NCBI GenBank assembly: GCA_963702565.1
Contig: CAVPDE010000018.1
Coordinates: 186,001 to 250,000, forward strand
Reading direction: 5' to 3'
From: CAVPDE01 sp963702565
GTDB lineage: Bacteria > Desulfobacterota > DSM-4660 > Desulfatiglandales > HGW-15
Length of the DNA: 64,000 nt
A program made the translations under genes and the position numbers. Positions within the stretch are counted from its first letter, which is position 1. Each line of letters begins with the position of its first letter. The notes under the pieces were generated by a model. It was not told where the DNA came from. It was given only the letters and a program-made list of their open reading frames with translations, and searched no databases. Below are positions 27,617 through 34,903 of the stretch, piece after piece.

Positions 27617-28591
27617 ATGAGGCCGCTCAATTATGCTCTAGCAATCAACGAAGCGCTGCATCAGATGATGGAAGGCGATCCATCGGTTTTTGTTATAGGT
27701 CAGGGGCTGAAGAGTCCCTGGTATGTAGGTAACACCGCAAAAGGCCTACTCGAGAGGTTCGGGCCTGAGAGAGTAATTGATACACCAGTGTCGGAGAACG
27801 CGATCACAGGGGCTGCGATAGGGGCCGCAGTTGTCGGAATGCGCCCGGTAGTCGTCCATCCTCGCATGGACTTTATGGTGTACGCCATGGACCCGATCAT
27901 CAACGAAGCAGCCAACTGGCACTACATGTTTGGAGGAAGGTCAGCTGTTCCGGCCGTTATCTGGGGAATAATTAACAGGGGGGGTGAGCAGGCGGCACAA
28001 CACTCCCAGGCTATTCATGCAATTTTCGCTCATGTTCCTGGGCTTAAGGTGGTAATGCCTTATACGCCGTACGACGCAAAAGGGTTGATGATATCGGCAA
28101 TCAAAGACGATAACCCGGTCATATATATAGACGACCGGTGGCTTCACGGGATGCTGGGAAACGTGCCGGAGGAAACCTATGAGATTCAGATCGGAAAAGC
28201 GGTGGTAAGGAAAGAGGGTAAAGATGTGACCCTCGTAGCTAGTTCCTATATGGCTTATCTGGCGCAGAAGGCGGTTGTTGAGCTAGGGGAACAGGGAATC
28301 GATGCTGAGCTTATCGATCTTAGAACGATAAAACCCTTTGATAAGGAACTGATCATAGGTTCGGTGAAGAAAACCGGCAGACTAGTTGTGGCGGATGGGG
28401 GTTGGCGCAGCTTTGGTGTGGCGGCTGAAATCGCAGCAGTTGTTTTCGAAGAAGCTTTCACCTACATGAAAGCCCCGGTCGCAAGGGTCACCTTGCCTGA
28501 CGTTCCAGCTCCCGCTAGCCGTTCGCTTGAAAAAGCCTATTATCCAACGGTAGAAACCATTGCTAAGGCCGTCAAAGGCGTTCTCGGCTGA
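27617..28591 (+). CDS. thiamine-diphosphate-dependent dehydrogenase E1 beta subunit
   Basis: This protein of about 324 residues is the partner of the preceding E1 alpha. It begins MRPLNYALAINEALHQMMEGDPSVFVIGQGL, with RVIDTPVSENAITGAAIGAAVVGMRPVV, the GG-GGEQAAQHSQ region and a C-terminal transketolase-type domain (VTLVASSYMA, DLRTIKPFD). The ATG at 27617 is preferred to a TTG at 27608 because GGAG is then 11 bases upstream and not 2. After its stop the polysaccharide operon breaks up into the repeat-rich region. Confidence 0.88.
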   Translation: MRPLNYALAINEALHQMMEGDPSVFVIGQGLKSPWYVGNTAKGLLERFGPERVIDTPVSENAITGAAIGAAVVGMRPVVVHPRMDFMVYAMDPIINEAANWHYMFGGRSAVPAVIWGIINRGGEQAAQHSQAIHAIFAHVPGLKVVMPYTPYDAKGLMISAIKDDNPVIYIDDRWLHGMLGNVPEETYEIQIGKAVVRKEGKDVTLVASSYMAYLAQKAVVELGEQGIDAELIDLRTIKPFDKELIIGSVKKTGRLVVADGGWRSFGVAAEIAAVVFEEAFTYMKAPVARVTLPDVPAPASRSLEKAYYPTVETIAKAVKGVLG

Positions 28592-28681
28592 ACTAAACAT
28601 CAAATGGCACCTGGGACGATGGTTAGCTGCGTAACTTGTTTCGATGTGTCGTTTGCTCCACTATGATCTGTGCCCATCAAG

Positions 28682-28727
28682 CTTCGGCCTTGAGTTTATC
28701 CGTCTCTGGAGGGCCGTTTCCGGTAAA
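28682..28727. repeat. REP-like palindrome P1 (variant with 20-base spacer)
   Basis: TTCGGCCTTGAG and GGGCCGTTTCCGGTAA are the two arms, separated by GTTTATCCGTCTCTGG-like sequence as in the copy at 32017. It lies 90 bases after the E1 beta stop. Confidence 0.6.
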
Positions 28728-28796
28728 TTGCTCTTGCTCAAGAGACCTGGTGTTTGTCTGTTGTCCTCGGTCCCCGTTCTCTGACCTAACCTCTCT

Positions 28797-28951
28797 TTAC
28801 CCATTTTCGCCTTAAGCAGAAATGGGTAATTCGCCCCCAAGGGCTGTGTGGTCCTCTCTGGCATTTTGAGCTTCACCACGCTTTCCGTATCCCGAGTTCA
28901 TCACCGTAAAACCTCTTGTTACCCATTTCTGCCTTGAGCACTTTTGGGTAA
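28797..28951. repeat. 155-bp composite REP unit: palindromes P2 and P3
   Basis: P2 (28797-28829) and P3 (28919-28951) are 33-base imperfect palindromes of the TTACCCATTT...AAATGGGTAA type with a CTTAAG/CTTGAG centre. They lie in a unit of exactly 155 bases. The same unit occurs at 34403-34557 (almost identical) and at 29609-29763 (diverged, arms changed to ACCG/CGGT). Confidence 0.85.
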
Positions 28952-29052
28952 ATCAGTACCCGTATCTACATGTGCTTATTGGTCTGCTGGGAGTTTGTGG
29001 CTCCGTGGTTTACCCACCTCGGGCGGGCTCCGACCCCTTGCCTCTTGCCCCT

Positions 29053-29085
29053 TTACCCGTTTTCGCTTTGAGCGCTTCTGGGTAA
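29053..29085. repeat. REP-like palindrome P4
   Basis: TTACCCGTTTTCGC/GCTTTGAGCG centre/GCTTCTGGGTAA, 134 bases from the start of P3. The matching copy is at 34659. Confidence 0.75.
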
Positions 29086-29255
29086 CTTCGGCTTTGTCTC
29101 TGCTGTCCATTGTTGCGATTGTTTTTTCTTTTACAGCCGCTCTCCGGTTTACCCGGCTCTGGCGCGGCTTGCCCTTTGTGGGTATGGTGGCTTTACCCGC
29201 CGTAAGTTGGACGGTTTATCTGTCTCTCGTGTTTTCCAACCATCTTAACCTCTTT

Positions 29256-29288
29256 TTACCCATTTCCGCCTTAAGCAGAAATGGGTAA
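29256..29288. repeat. REP-like palindrome P5
   Basis: This is a well-preserved 33-base palindrome with arms TTACCCATTTC / GAAATGGGTAA. It lies directly in front of the wecA-like gene remnant. Confidence 0.8.
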
Positions 29289-29298
29289 TTACTCGTGA

Positions 29299-29601
29299 AA
29301 CTCAAATTGCCTGCCGGTCTGTGCGGATTAATTCAATACCTTGATGGTTCGAATCAAGAATGGCGAGAACTTGCTCAAGGCCCACCGCAGGCACATCTAT
29401 CAGCTCTTGGCTAACGAGAAGGGCATCGCACACTGGCAAGTCTCCGTCGGTTATGGTCTGTTGCAATCCGTTGTAGGCATAAGTGTGTTAGGTGCTAAGC
29501 CCCTCGGTCTCTTCGCTGTTGTTCTTCTTTTGCTCTTTTGGTTTTTCGCCTTCTTTATTTTTGGTGCCTTCATCCGAAGAAGTATTCCCCAAGCATCCTA
29601 A
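29299..29601 (+). pseudogene. 3' remnant of a WbpL/WecA-like UDP-sugar:undecaprenyl-P transferase, copy 1
   Basis: Reading back from the TAA at 29599, the sequence gives FNTLMVRIKNGENLLKAHRRH then IYQLLANEKG and three hydrophobic segments. This is the C-terminal part of polyprenyl-phosphate GlcNAc/FucNAc-1-phosphate transferases (K/R-x-x-x-G-E-x-x-x-x-A-H-R-x-H-x-Y-Q). An in-frame TAA at 29329 and the missing first 200 or so residues mark it as dead. A palindrome lies ten bases before it and another begins eight bases after its stop. Confidence 0.7.
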
Positions 29602-29608
29602 CCCCCTA

Positions 29609-29763
29609 TTACCGATTTTAGCCCAAGGCCGAAATCGGTAATTCGCCCGCAAGGCCTGCTCGACCTTCTCTGGCATTACGAATCCCACGATGCTTTCCAT
29701 ATCTCTAGAGCAAGACCCTAAAATATCTCATTACCGATTTCGGCCTTGAGCCGTTTTCGGTAA
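29609..29763. repeat. 155-bp composite REP unit: palindromes P6 and P7 (ACCG subtype)
   Basis: P6 (29609-29641) and P7 (29731-29763) have arms TTACCGATTT / AAATCGGTAA or TTTTCGGTAA. The spacer still resembles that of the 28797 unit (TTCGCCCGCAAGG, CTCTGGCATT, TGCTTTCCATATC) and total length is again 155. Arms changed on both sides together, so the palindrome itself is under constraint. Confidence 0.8.
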
Positions 29764-29915
29764 TTTGCTCCATTCTTGGTTTAAAAGCCTTGCTTCGTAT
29801 GCGCTCTTTGGTTTGCTTGTTGTCCGTCGCTTTCATTGGTGTTGGTGGTGCGGCCCCGGCCTCTGATCCCCCTGTCTTCCACAGCTTTAGGGTAGGAGGA
29901 CGACGTTCGCTCTTT

Positions 29916-29938
29916 TTACCGATTTTGGCCCAAGGCCC
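29916..29938. repeat. half REP palindrome P8 fused to a sugar-transferase remnant
   Basis: The left arm and centre TTACCGATTTTGGCCCAAGGCC are present, but the right arm is replaced by the coding sequence of a sugar transferase, whose GPRP codons (GGCCCAAGGCCC) supply the centre. Confidence 0.65.
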
Positions 29939-30208
29939 CTACTTACGCAATACCTAGATCGTTACACACCGGAGTAGTCGAGAAGACATGAAGTAAAACC
30001 GGGGATTACAGGGTGGGCGCAAGTGAATGGACGGAACGCCATCACCTGAGAAGAAAAATTCAATCTGGAAGTGTGGAACGCAGATAATTTGGGGTTTTGG
30101 TTGGATATGAAGATCGTCTTCATGACCATCTTGAAGATCCTGAAGCGGGAGGAGATTAACCAGCCGGGGCAGGCGACGATGGAGGAATTCCGAGAAAATG
30201 ACAACTAA
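29927..30208 (+). pseudogene. 3' remnant of a PglC-like sugar transferase, copy 1
   Basis: In one frame: GPRPLLTQYLDRYTPE, stop, SRRHEVKPGITGWAQVNGRN, AIT, stop, EEKFNLEVWNADNLGFWLDMK, then IVFMTILKILKREE...TMEEF. The two stops are TAG at 29975 (where the family has Gln or Glu) and TGA at 30047 (where it has the conserved Trp of NAITWEEKF). The N-terminal half and catalytic LDELPQ are missing; homology begins exactly at the half palindrome. The 3' end overlaps the start of the DUF1016 gene by 11 bases. Confidence 0.85.
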
Positions 30209-31214
30209 TTTGCCAACCAACTACGCAGCCTTGCTCGGTGAGATCAAACAGCGTATCCGCGCCGCGCAGTATGAAGCGCTCAAGGCGGTCAACACGGAGC
30301 TGATTGCCCTCTATTGGGATATTGGGCGCCTGATTATACAGCGACAAACTGGTGAGACTTGGGGCAAGTCGGTGGTGGGCAATCTTGCCCATGATCTGCA
30401 AAAAGAGTTTCCCGGCATTGGCGGGTTCTCTGCCTCTAACCTGTGGAGGATGAGGCTATTTTACGAAGCCTATGCTGGGAACAAAAAACTCGCACCAATG
30501 GTGCGAGAAATTAGCTGGACCAAGAACATCCTCATTTTTGAAAAATGTAAGGATGACCTGGAGCGGGAATTTTACATCCGCATGACCCGAAAATTCGGCT
30601 GGACGAAAAATGTCCTGGCGATCAAGATTGAAACCCACACTTACGAAAATACCCTATTGAATCAGACAAACTTTGATGCGACCGTCCCCGAAGATATCCG
30701 CAACCAAGCGAGGCTGGCGGTAAAAGATGAATACACCTTTGATTTTCTCGAACTGAGGGAAGAACATAGCGAACGCGAGTTGGAGCACGCTCTTATCTCG
30801 AAAGTGGAAATCTTCCTGCGTGAAATGGGAGGCATGTTCACATTTGCCGGCAGCCAGTATCGGATAGAGGTGGAAGGCGAAGAGTATTTCATTGACCTTC
30901 TGCTGTATCATCGAGGTTTGAAATGCATGGTAGCGGTAGAACTGAAAGTCGGCGTATTTCTGCCGGAATATGTCGGCAAGATGCAGTTCTATCTTGCTTT
31001 GTTGGACGACAAATTCCGCCTGGAGGGGGAGAACCCTTCCATCGGGATTATCCTCTGCAAAGACAAGAAGAAGACCATTGTCGAGTATGCACTAAGGGAA
31101 TCTAATAAACCCATCGGCGTGGCATCCTACCGGATTGTGCGTACCTTGCCGCAAGAGCTGCGGGGGCTCCTCCCTTCGCCGGAGCAGATAGCTCGCCTTC
31201 TTGAAGGGATGTAG
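30198..31214 (+). CDS. DUF1016 / YhcG-type PD-(D/E)xK nuclease-domain protein
   Basis: This 338-residue protein has the N-terminal DUF1016_N region (YAALLGEIKQRIRAAQYEALKAVNTELIALYWDIGRLI, about 8-150) with two SWTKN/GWTKN motifs. The C-terminal nuclease-like domain (about 170-330) has RIEVEGEEYFIDLLLYHRGLKCMVAVELK, giving D-x8-12-E-x-K of the PD-(D/E)xK fold. These proteins are widespread accessory genes, linked to DNA recombination or defence, with no firm reaction known. The start ATG lies inside the tail of a dead sugar transferase, and a second dead sugar transferase begins straight after its stop, so it looks like an insertion. The reading frame is intact. Confidence 0.85.
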   Translation: MTTNLPTNYAALLGEIKQRIRAAQYEALKAVNTELIALYWDIGRLIIQRQTGETWGKSVVGNLAHDLQKEFPGIGGFSASNLWRMRLFYEAYAGNKKLAPMVREISWTKNILIFEKCKDDLEREFYIRMTRKFGWTKNVLAIKIETHTYENTLLNQTNFDATVPEDIRNQARLAVKDEYTFDFLELREEHSERELEHALISKVEIFLREMGGMFTFAGSQYRIEVEGEEYFIDLLLYHRGLKCMVAVELKVGVFLPEYVGKMQFYLALLDDKFRLEGENPSIGIILCKDKKKTIVEYALRESNKPIGVASYRIVRTLPQELRGLLPSPEQIARLLEGM

Positions 31215-31216
31215 GA

Positions 31217-31421
31217 AGATGTGCATGGTGCAGATCCAGGGCCGCAATCCCGTCAATTGCTAACAAAGGTGTTGTGTTTGCATCGTGGGAGTTTCTCGCT
31301 GGATCTGAAGATCATCACAATGACAATTTGGAAGATCCTGAAAAGGGAAGGGATCAGCCAGGCAGGCCATGCGACCGCCGAGGAATTTGAGGGGAGCAAT
31401 GCGGAGTGGTTAGTTGATTGA
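31217..31421 (+). pseudogene. 3' remnant of a second PglC-like sugar transferase
   Basis: Right after the nuclease gene, one frame reads MVQIQGRNPVN (family: WAQVNGRNAIT). After a frame change near 31260 the sequence continues SFSLDLKIITMTIWKILKREG, ISQAGHATAEEFEG, to the TGA at 31419. It differs from copy 1 by roughly a third of residues, so the two are separate paralogues. A palindrome follows at 31481 and then the acetyltransferase, the usual pglC-pglD order. Confidence 0.75.
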
Positions 31422-31480
31422 TTTTTCTTCGCTTCGTCCGAAGGCAATTTTGAGTGAATCAGACCTCCAAAACATCCTTA

Positions 31481-31514
31481 TTACCGATTTCGGCTCAAGG
31501 CTGTTTTCGGCAAT
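31481..31514. repeat. REP-like palindrome P9
   Basis: TTACCGATTTCGGCTCAAGGCTGTTTTCGGCAA, ACCG subtype, lies 60 bases after the sugar-transferase remnant and 37 before the acetyltransferase. Confidence 0.75.
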
Positions 31515-31550
31515 TATCGATCTCCATTCAGAAGATAGCTCGAGGGCGGC

Positions 31551-31961
31551 ATGAATGAAAGATTCCAAGATTGGGCATATCCGGAAATTGAGGAAGGAAA
31601 ACCAACGAAATACAATTGGGTTGTTCAGCACAAAGACAATCTAATGCTGGGATACCAAACGGACATTGGCGCCTTCACTTACATCAATGCAAAATTCGGG
31701 GTGGATATTGAAGACCATGTGCAGATAGGATCGCATTGCTCGATTTACTCCGTCTCCACGATTGATGATAAAGCGGGAAAAGTGATCTTGAAAAAGAACT
31801 GTAAGGTGGGAAGCCACAGTGTCATTATGCCTGGAGTGACGATCGGAGAGAACTCCATCGTCGGCGCTTTCAGCTTTGTGAATAAGGATCTGCCCGCAAA
31901 CGTCGTAGCCGTCGGTGTCCCCGCCAAAATAATTCGAAGCATTGAAAGCCAGGATACCTAG
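31551..31961 (+). CDS. LbH-type sugar O/N-acetyltransferase
   Basis: This 136-residue left-handed beta-helix acyltransferase has repeats DIGAFTYINAKFGVDIEDHVQIGSHCSIYS and GSHSVIMPGVTIGENSIVGAFSFV, ending with the usual GVPAKIIR. It is of the WbbJ/PglD-like group using acetyl-CoA. With the DegT aminotransferase next door it would acetylate a 4-amino or 3-amino sugar nucleotide. It may be fully functional: the frame is intact and CTCGAGGGCGGC precedes the ATG. Confidence 0.82.
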   Translation: MNERFQDWAYPEIEEGKPTKYNWVVQHKDNLMLGYQTDIGAFTYINAKFGVDIEDHVQIGSHCSIYSVSTIDDKAGKVILKKNCKVGSHSVIMPGVTIGENSIVGAFSFVNKDLPANVVAVGVPAKIIRSIESQDT

Positions 31962-32016
31962 CCTCAAGAACTTACCGACATCGGCTGGCCCAATGGGCCG
32001 GACCCTCCCGCCCTCT

Positions 32017-32073
32017 TTACCGATTTCGGCCTTGAGTTTACCCGCCATGATTGTGGAGGGCCGAAATCGGCAA
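32017..32073. repeat. REP-like palindrome P10 with 20-base loop
   Basis: Arms TTACCGATTTCGGCC and GGCCGAAATCGGCAA pair almost perfectly across TTGAGTTTACCCGCCATGATTG-like loop sequence. It lies between acetyltransferase and aminotransferase. Confidence 0.75.
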
Positions 32074-32106
32074 TATCGAAAGTCAGAACCGGGTGACAAA
32101 GAAGAA

Positions 32107-33336
32107 ATGAATCAGCCTTAAAAAGCAAAGCGCATTTTCCTTTCCCCTCCCCACATGGGTGGCGAAGAGCTGGACTTCGTCCAACAGGCTTTCGAGAGCA
32201 ACTACATTGCTCCTCTTGGACCGCAGGTCGATGCTTTCGAGCGGGAGTTTGCCGAGAAAGTGGGCATCGCGCACACTGTCGCTGTCTCGAGCGGTACCGC
32301 TGCCATGCATCTGGCCTTAAGAATTCTGGGCATCGGTCCGGGAGATGAGGTCCTCGCTTCTACGCTTACGTTCATAGGTAGTGTCACTCCAATCCTATTC
32401 CAGGGCGCGACACCCGTTTTCATTGATTCGGATAGAACCTCGTGGTGTATGGACGCATCCCTTCTGGCAGAAGAGCTGGAGGTATGCAAGAAAGCAGGGA
32501 AACTGCCTAAGGCAGTGGTTCCGACGGACCTATACGGTCAGTGCTTCGATTACGATAGGATTCTGGGTGTTTGTGAGAACTACGGTGTGCCTTTGATCGC
32601 GGATACAGCAGAGGCGATGGGCTCCCGCTATAAGTCAGACCTGCGAACTCAGGCCTCGAACCTTTGGAATCACGCTGGCAAGTGGGCGAGGGCGGCAGTG
32701 TTCTCTTTCAATGGAAACAAGATTCTCACCACCTCAGGAGGTGGCATGCTCGCCTCGGATGATAGAGATTTGATCGAGCAGGCGAGGTTCCTCTCTCAAC
32801 AGGCAAGAGATCCAGCGCCACACTATGAACATTCTACGTTCGGCTACAATTACAGAATGAGCAATATTCTTGCGGCAATCGGTAGAGGGCAACTTAGGGT
32901 TCTTGAGGAGCGAGTTGAAAGAAAGCGTCAGATCTTTGAACATTATAAAGACGCGCTCGGTGACCTTCCCGGCATCGAGTTCATGCCCGAGGCACCTTAC
33001 GGCAAGTCCAACCGTTGGCTCACTGTCATGCTGATTAGCCCTGATCAATTTGGCGCAGACCGGGAGCAGGTGCGGCTAGCGTTGGAAGCTGAAAACATTG
33101 AAGCACGCCCTTTGTGGAAGCCGATGCACCTTCAGCCTGTTTTCGAGCCTGAACCAAATGAGGCGCGAAAAGCGGGAATAGCGAGAAAAGCTAAGGGTAA
33201 ATCCAAAGCAAGAGTGATGGGGGGAGAAGTGGCCGAAGATTTGTTCAACCGTGGCCTCTGCCTTCCTTCCGGCACGGCCATGACTGACTCCGATCTCGAC
33301 CGCGTCATCTCCACCATCCGTCGTTGCCACAAATGA
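32107..33336 (+). CDS. DegT/DnrJ/EryC1/StrS sugar aminotransferase (PglE-like), with early in-frame stop
   Basis: This PLP-dependent aminotransferase makes an amino sugar from a keto sugar nucleotide. Family sequence starts upstream of the first usable ATG: from ATG 32107 the frame reads MNQP-stop(TAA 32119)-KAKRIFLSPPHMGGEELDFVQQAFESNYIAPLGP, so codon 5 is a nonsense mutation. Translation could only restart at ATG 32155, without a ribosome site. The rest is intact: SSGTAAMHLALR, DTAEAMGS, and FSFNGNKILTTSGGG with the PLP lysine. An insert EARKAGIARKAKGKSK (about 33160-33208) replaces the usual few residues before GGEVAEDLF. It is coded by a GCGAGAAA-type word repeat. It may be inactive or weakly expressed. 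Confidence 0.82.
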
Positions 33337-33340
33337 CTTA

Positions 33341-33373
33341 TTACCGATTTCGGCCTTAAGCCAAAATCATTAA
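33341..33373. repeat. REP-like palindrome P11
   Basis: TTACCGATTTCGGCCTTAAG with a decayed right arm (CCAAAATCATTAA) begins four bases after the aminotransferase stop. Confidence 0.7.
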
Positions 33374-33529
33374 TTCACAGAAAAGGCCTGATTAACTTGT
33401 TCAGGTTTTACTTTTCTCCAAGGGCAAACTTAGGGCACGCTGGTAGGTTCTCAAGGTTATATACAATGAAAGAGCGAGAAAACCGGGAAAAGTGTGAAAG
33501 GCGAGAAAGGGGAGGGGCAAGAGGGCGGC

Positions 33530-33817
33530 TTAGGTCAGCCTTCGTAACAAGACCCCTAACTGTTCATAAACGTCTTGCCTGTGGCCAACAAGGTATATGT
33601 CAATGGAGTGGCCTAACTCATCAACCTTGTAGATGACCCGATACCGTTTGGACCTAAAGGACTTGAATCCCGACAACTCCTGCTGCAAATCATACCCTGA
33701 AAGGGGATTCTGGCGAATCTCATCGAGGGCTTGCCGGATGATTTTCCTGTTTTCAGGGTGCAGCTTCGCAATGAATCCGGCTGCCTCAGGAGTCAATCGG
33801 ATTCTGAAACCTTTCAT
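33530..33817 (-). CDS. type II toxin, RelE/ParE family
   Basis: This toxin has 95 residues: MKGFRIRLTPEAAGFIAKLHPENRKIIRQALDEIRQNPLSG, then ELSGFKSFRSKRYRVIYKVDE and a VGHRQDVYE end. This is the RelE/ParE fold (F-I-x-x-x-A, G--S-R-YRVIY, H-R). Such toxins cut mRNA at the ribosome or poison gyrase. The ATG at 33817 overlaps the antitoxin stop (ATGA), the usual coupling; a GTG at 33823 would add two residues. The module sits between two palindromes inside the polysaccharide locus, an accessory insertion. Confidence 0.87.
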   Translation of the reverse strand: MKGFRIRLTPEAAGFIAKLHPENRKIIRQALDEIRQNPLSGYDLQQELSGFKSFRSKRYRVIYKVDELGHSIDIYLVGHRQDVYEQLGVLLRRLT

Positions 33818-34083
33818 TCCCACGAAACCTCATCCTCGGAGATCCACTTTCTCTTGTCCGCCTTCCTCATGGACTTTCGAAAGGACTTCATGGTCTTCTC
33901 ATCCGACAGGATGTCTAAGGTCTCTAGGAGCCCTTGAAACTTCTCCATGCTGACGAGAACGGCCTCAGGCACCCCGTTTTTCGTAATCGCAATGGTATCG
34001 CCTGTGTCTTGCAGCCTTCGAACGAGATCCAGGAGCCGAGCCTTGGCCTGGGTTACGGAAACATATTCTTGGATCTGCTCCAT
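33814..34083 (-). CDS. type II antitoxin, Phd/YefM family
   Basis: This 89-residue antitoxin reads MEQIQEYVSVTQAKARLLDLVRRLQDTGDTIAITKNGVPEAVLVSMEKFQGLLETL, the Phd/YefM DNA-binding domain, then an acidic and basic C-terminal helix that would bind the toxin. The start at 34083 is chosen because AGGAGGG stands seven bases before it on the minus strand; the open frame further upstream covers the operator. It should repress its own promoter. Confidence 0.88.
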   Translation of the reverse strand: MEQIQEYVSVTQAKARLLDLVRRLQDTGDTIAITKNGVPEAVLVSMEKFQGLLETLDILSDEKTMKSFRKSMRKADKRKWISEDEVSWE

Positions 34084-34104
34084 ATCCGCCCTCCTAACTA
34101 CAAT

Positions 34105-34117
34105 TATAACCATTATA
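34105..34117 (-). promoter_or_regulatory. candidate operator of the toxin-antitoxin pair
   Basis: TATAA-CCA-TTATA is a small perfect inverted repeat 22 bases before the antitoxin start, in an AT-rich promoter-like stretch. Phd/YefM proteins bind short palindromes of this sort; the match here is by position and symmetry only. Confidence 0.4.
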
Positions 34118-34271
34118 GTGACTAGCCTCGTGAAGTCAACGCTTTTCATGACGGAAGCGACGATGGGAGCGGTAAAAATACTTGATCCTAGATTCTAGTG
34201 CCTAGATGCTGGAAGAATAAAGGGCGAGAAATGAAGAAAAGGCTGGAAAAGGTAAGGAGCAATAAAGAGCA

Positions 34272-34397
34272 AGAGTGGTCGGAGGAGGAGTGGCCGAAGA
34301 TTTGTTCAACCGTGGCCTCTGCCTTCCTTCCGGTACGGCCATGACCGACTTCGACCTCGACCGCATCCTCTCCATCATCCGTCGTTGCCACAAATAA
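34272..34397 (+). pseudogene. 3' remnant of a DegT aminotransferase gene
   Basis: The last 41 codons (RVVGGGVAEDLFNRG, LCLPSGTAMTD, then RILSIIRRCHK and TAA) closely match the end of the aminotransferase gene at 33211-33336, with about nine tenths of bases equal from 34292 on. Here the canonical VVGGGVAEDLF is kept. Everything upstream is missing and is replaced by purine-rich word repeats (34209-34270). A palindrome starts five bases after the stop. Confidence 0.85.
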
Positions 34398-34402
34398 CCG
34401 CT

Positions 34403-34557
34403 TTACCCATTTTCGCCTTAAGCAGAAATGGGTAATTCGCCCCCAAGCCCTGTTTGGTCCTCTCCGGCATTCTTAACCTTACCATGCTTTCCGTATCCCG
34501 AGTTCATCACCGTAAAACCTCTTGTTACCCATTTCTGCCTTGAGCACTTTTGGGTAA
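34403..34557. repeat. 155-bp composite REP unit: palindromes P12 and P13
   Basis: P12 (34403-34435) and P13 (34525-34557) lie at an offset of exactly 5606 bases from P2 and P3, with the same 155-base length, and begin a long duplicated segment. Confidence 0.85.
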
Positions 34558-34903
34558 ATCAGTACCCGTATCTGCATGCGCTTATTGGTCTGCTGGGAGT
34601 TTGTGGCTCCGTGGTTTACCCACCTCGGGCGGGCTCCGACCCCTTGCCTCTTGCCCCTTTACCCGTTTTCGCTTTGAGCGCTTTTGGGTAGCTTCGGCTT
34701 TGTCTCTGCTGTCCATTGTTGCGATTGTTTTTTCTTTTACAGCCGCTCCCCGGTTTACCCGGCTCTGGCGCGGCTTGCCCTTTGTGGGTATGGTGGCTTT
34801 ACCCGGCGTAAGTTGGACGGTCTATCTGTCTCTCGTGTTGTCCAACCATCTTAACCTCTCTTTACCCATTTCCGCCTTAAGCAGAAACGGGTAATTACTC
34901 GTG
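34558..34903. repeat. duplicated repeat-rich segment with palindromes P14 and P15
   Basis: P14 (34659-34691) and P15 (34862-34894) match P4 and P5 at the same 5606-base offset. The whole stretch 34403-35010 nearly equals 28797-29405. Open frames of 114 codons occur in both copies, but they read through the palindromes and have no ribosome site, so I do not call genes. Confidence 0.75.

Noticed and set aside
28944..29288. 114-codon open frame, with a near-identical partner at 34550-34894
   Set aside because: Both frames read straight through palindromes P4 and P5 (P14 and P15), lack a ribosome site and show no family. The similarity comes from the duplicated segment and does not show conserved coding.
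30047..30049. TGA in the pglC-like remnant as a selenocysteine codon
   Set aside because: The family has Trp there (NAITWEEKF), a TAG also interrupts the frame upstream, and the catalytic half is missing. It is a decayed gene.
33397..33636. 79-codon open frame after the aminotransferase
   Set aside because: It is made largely of the GCGAGAAA word repeat and overlaps the toxin gene on the other strand.
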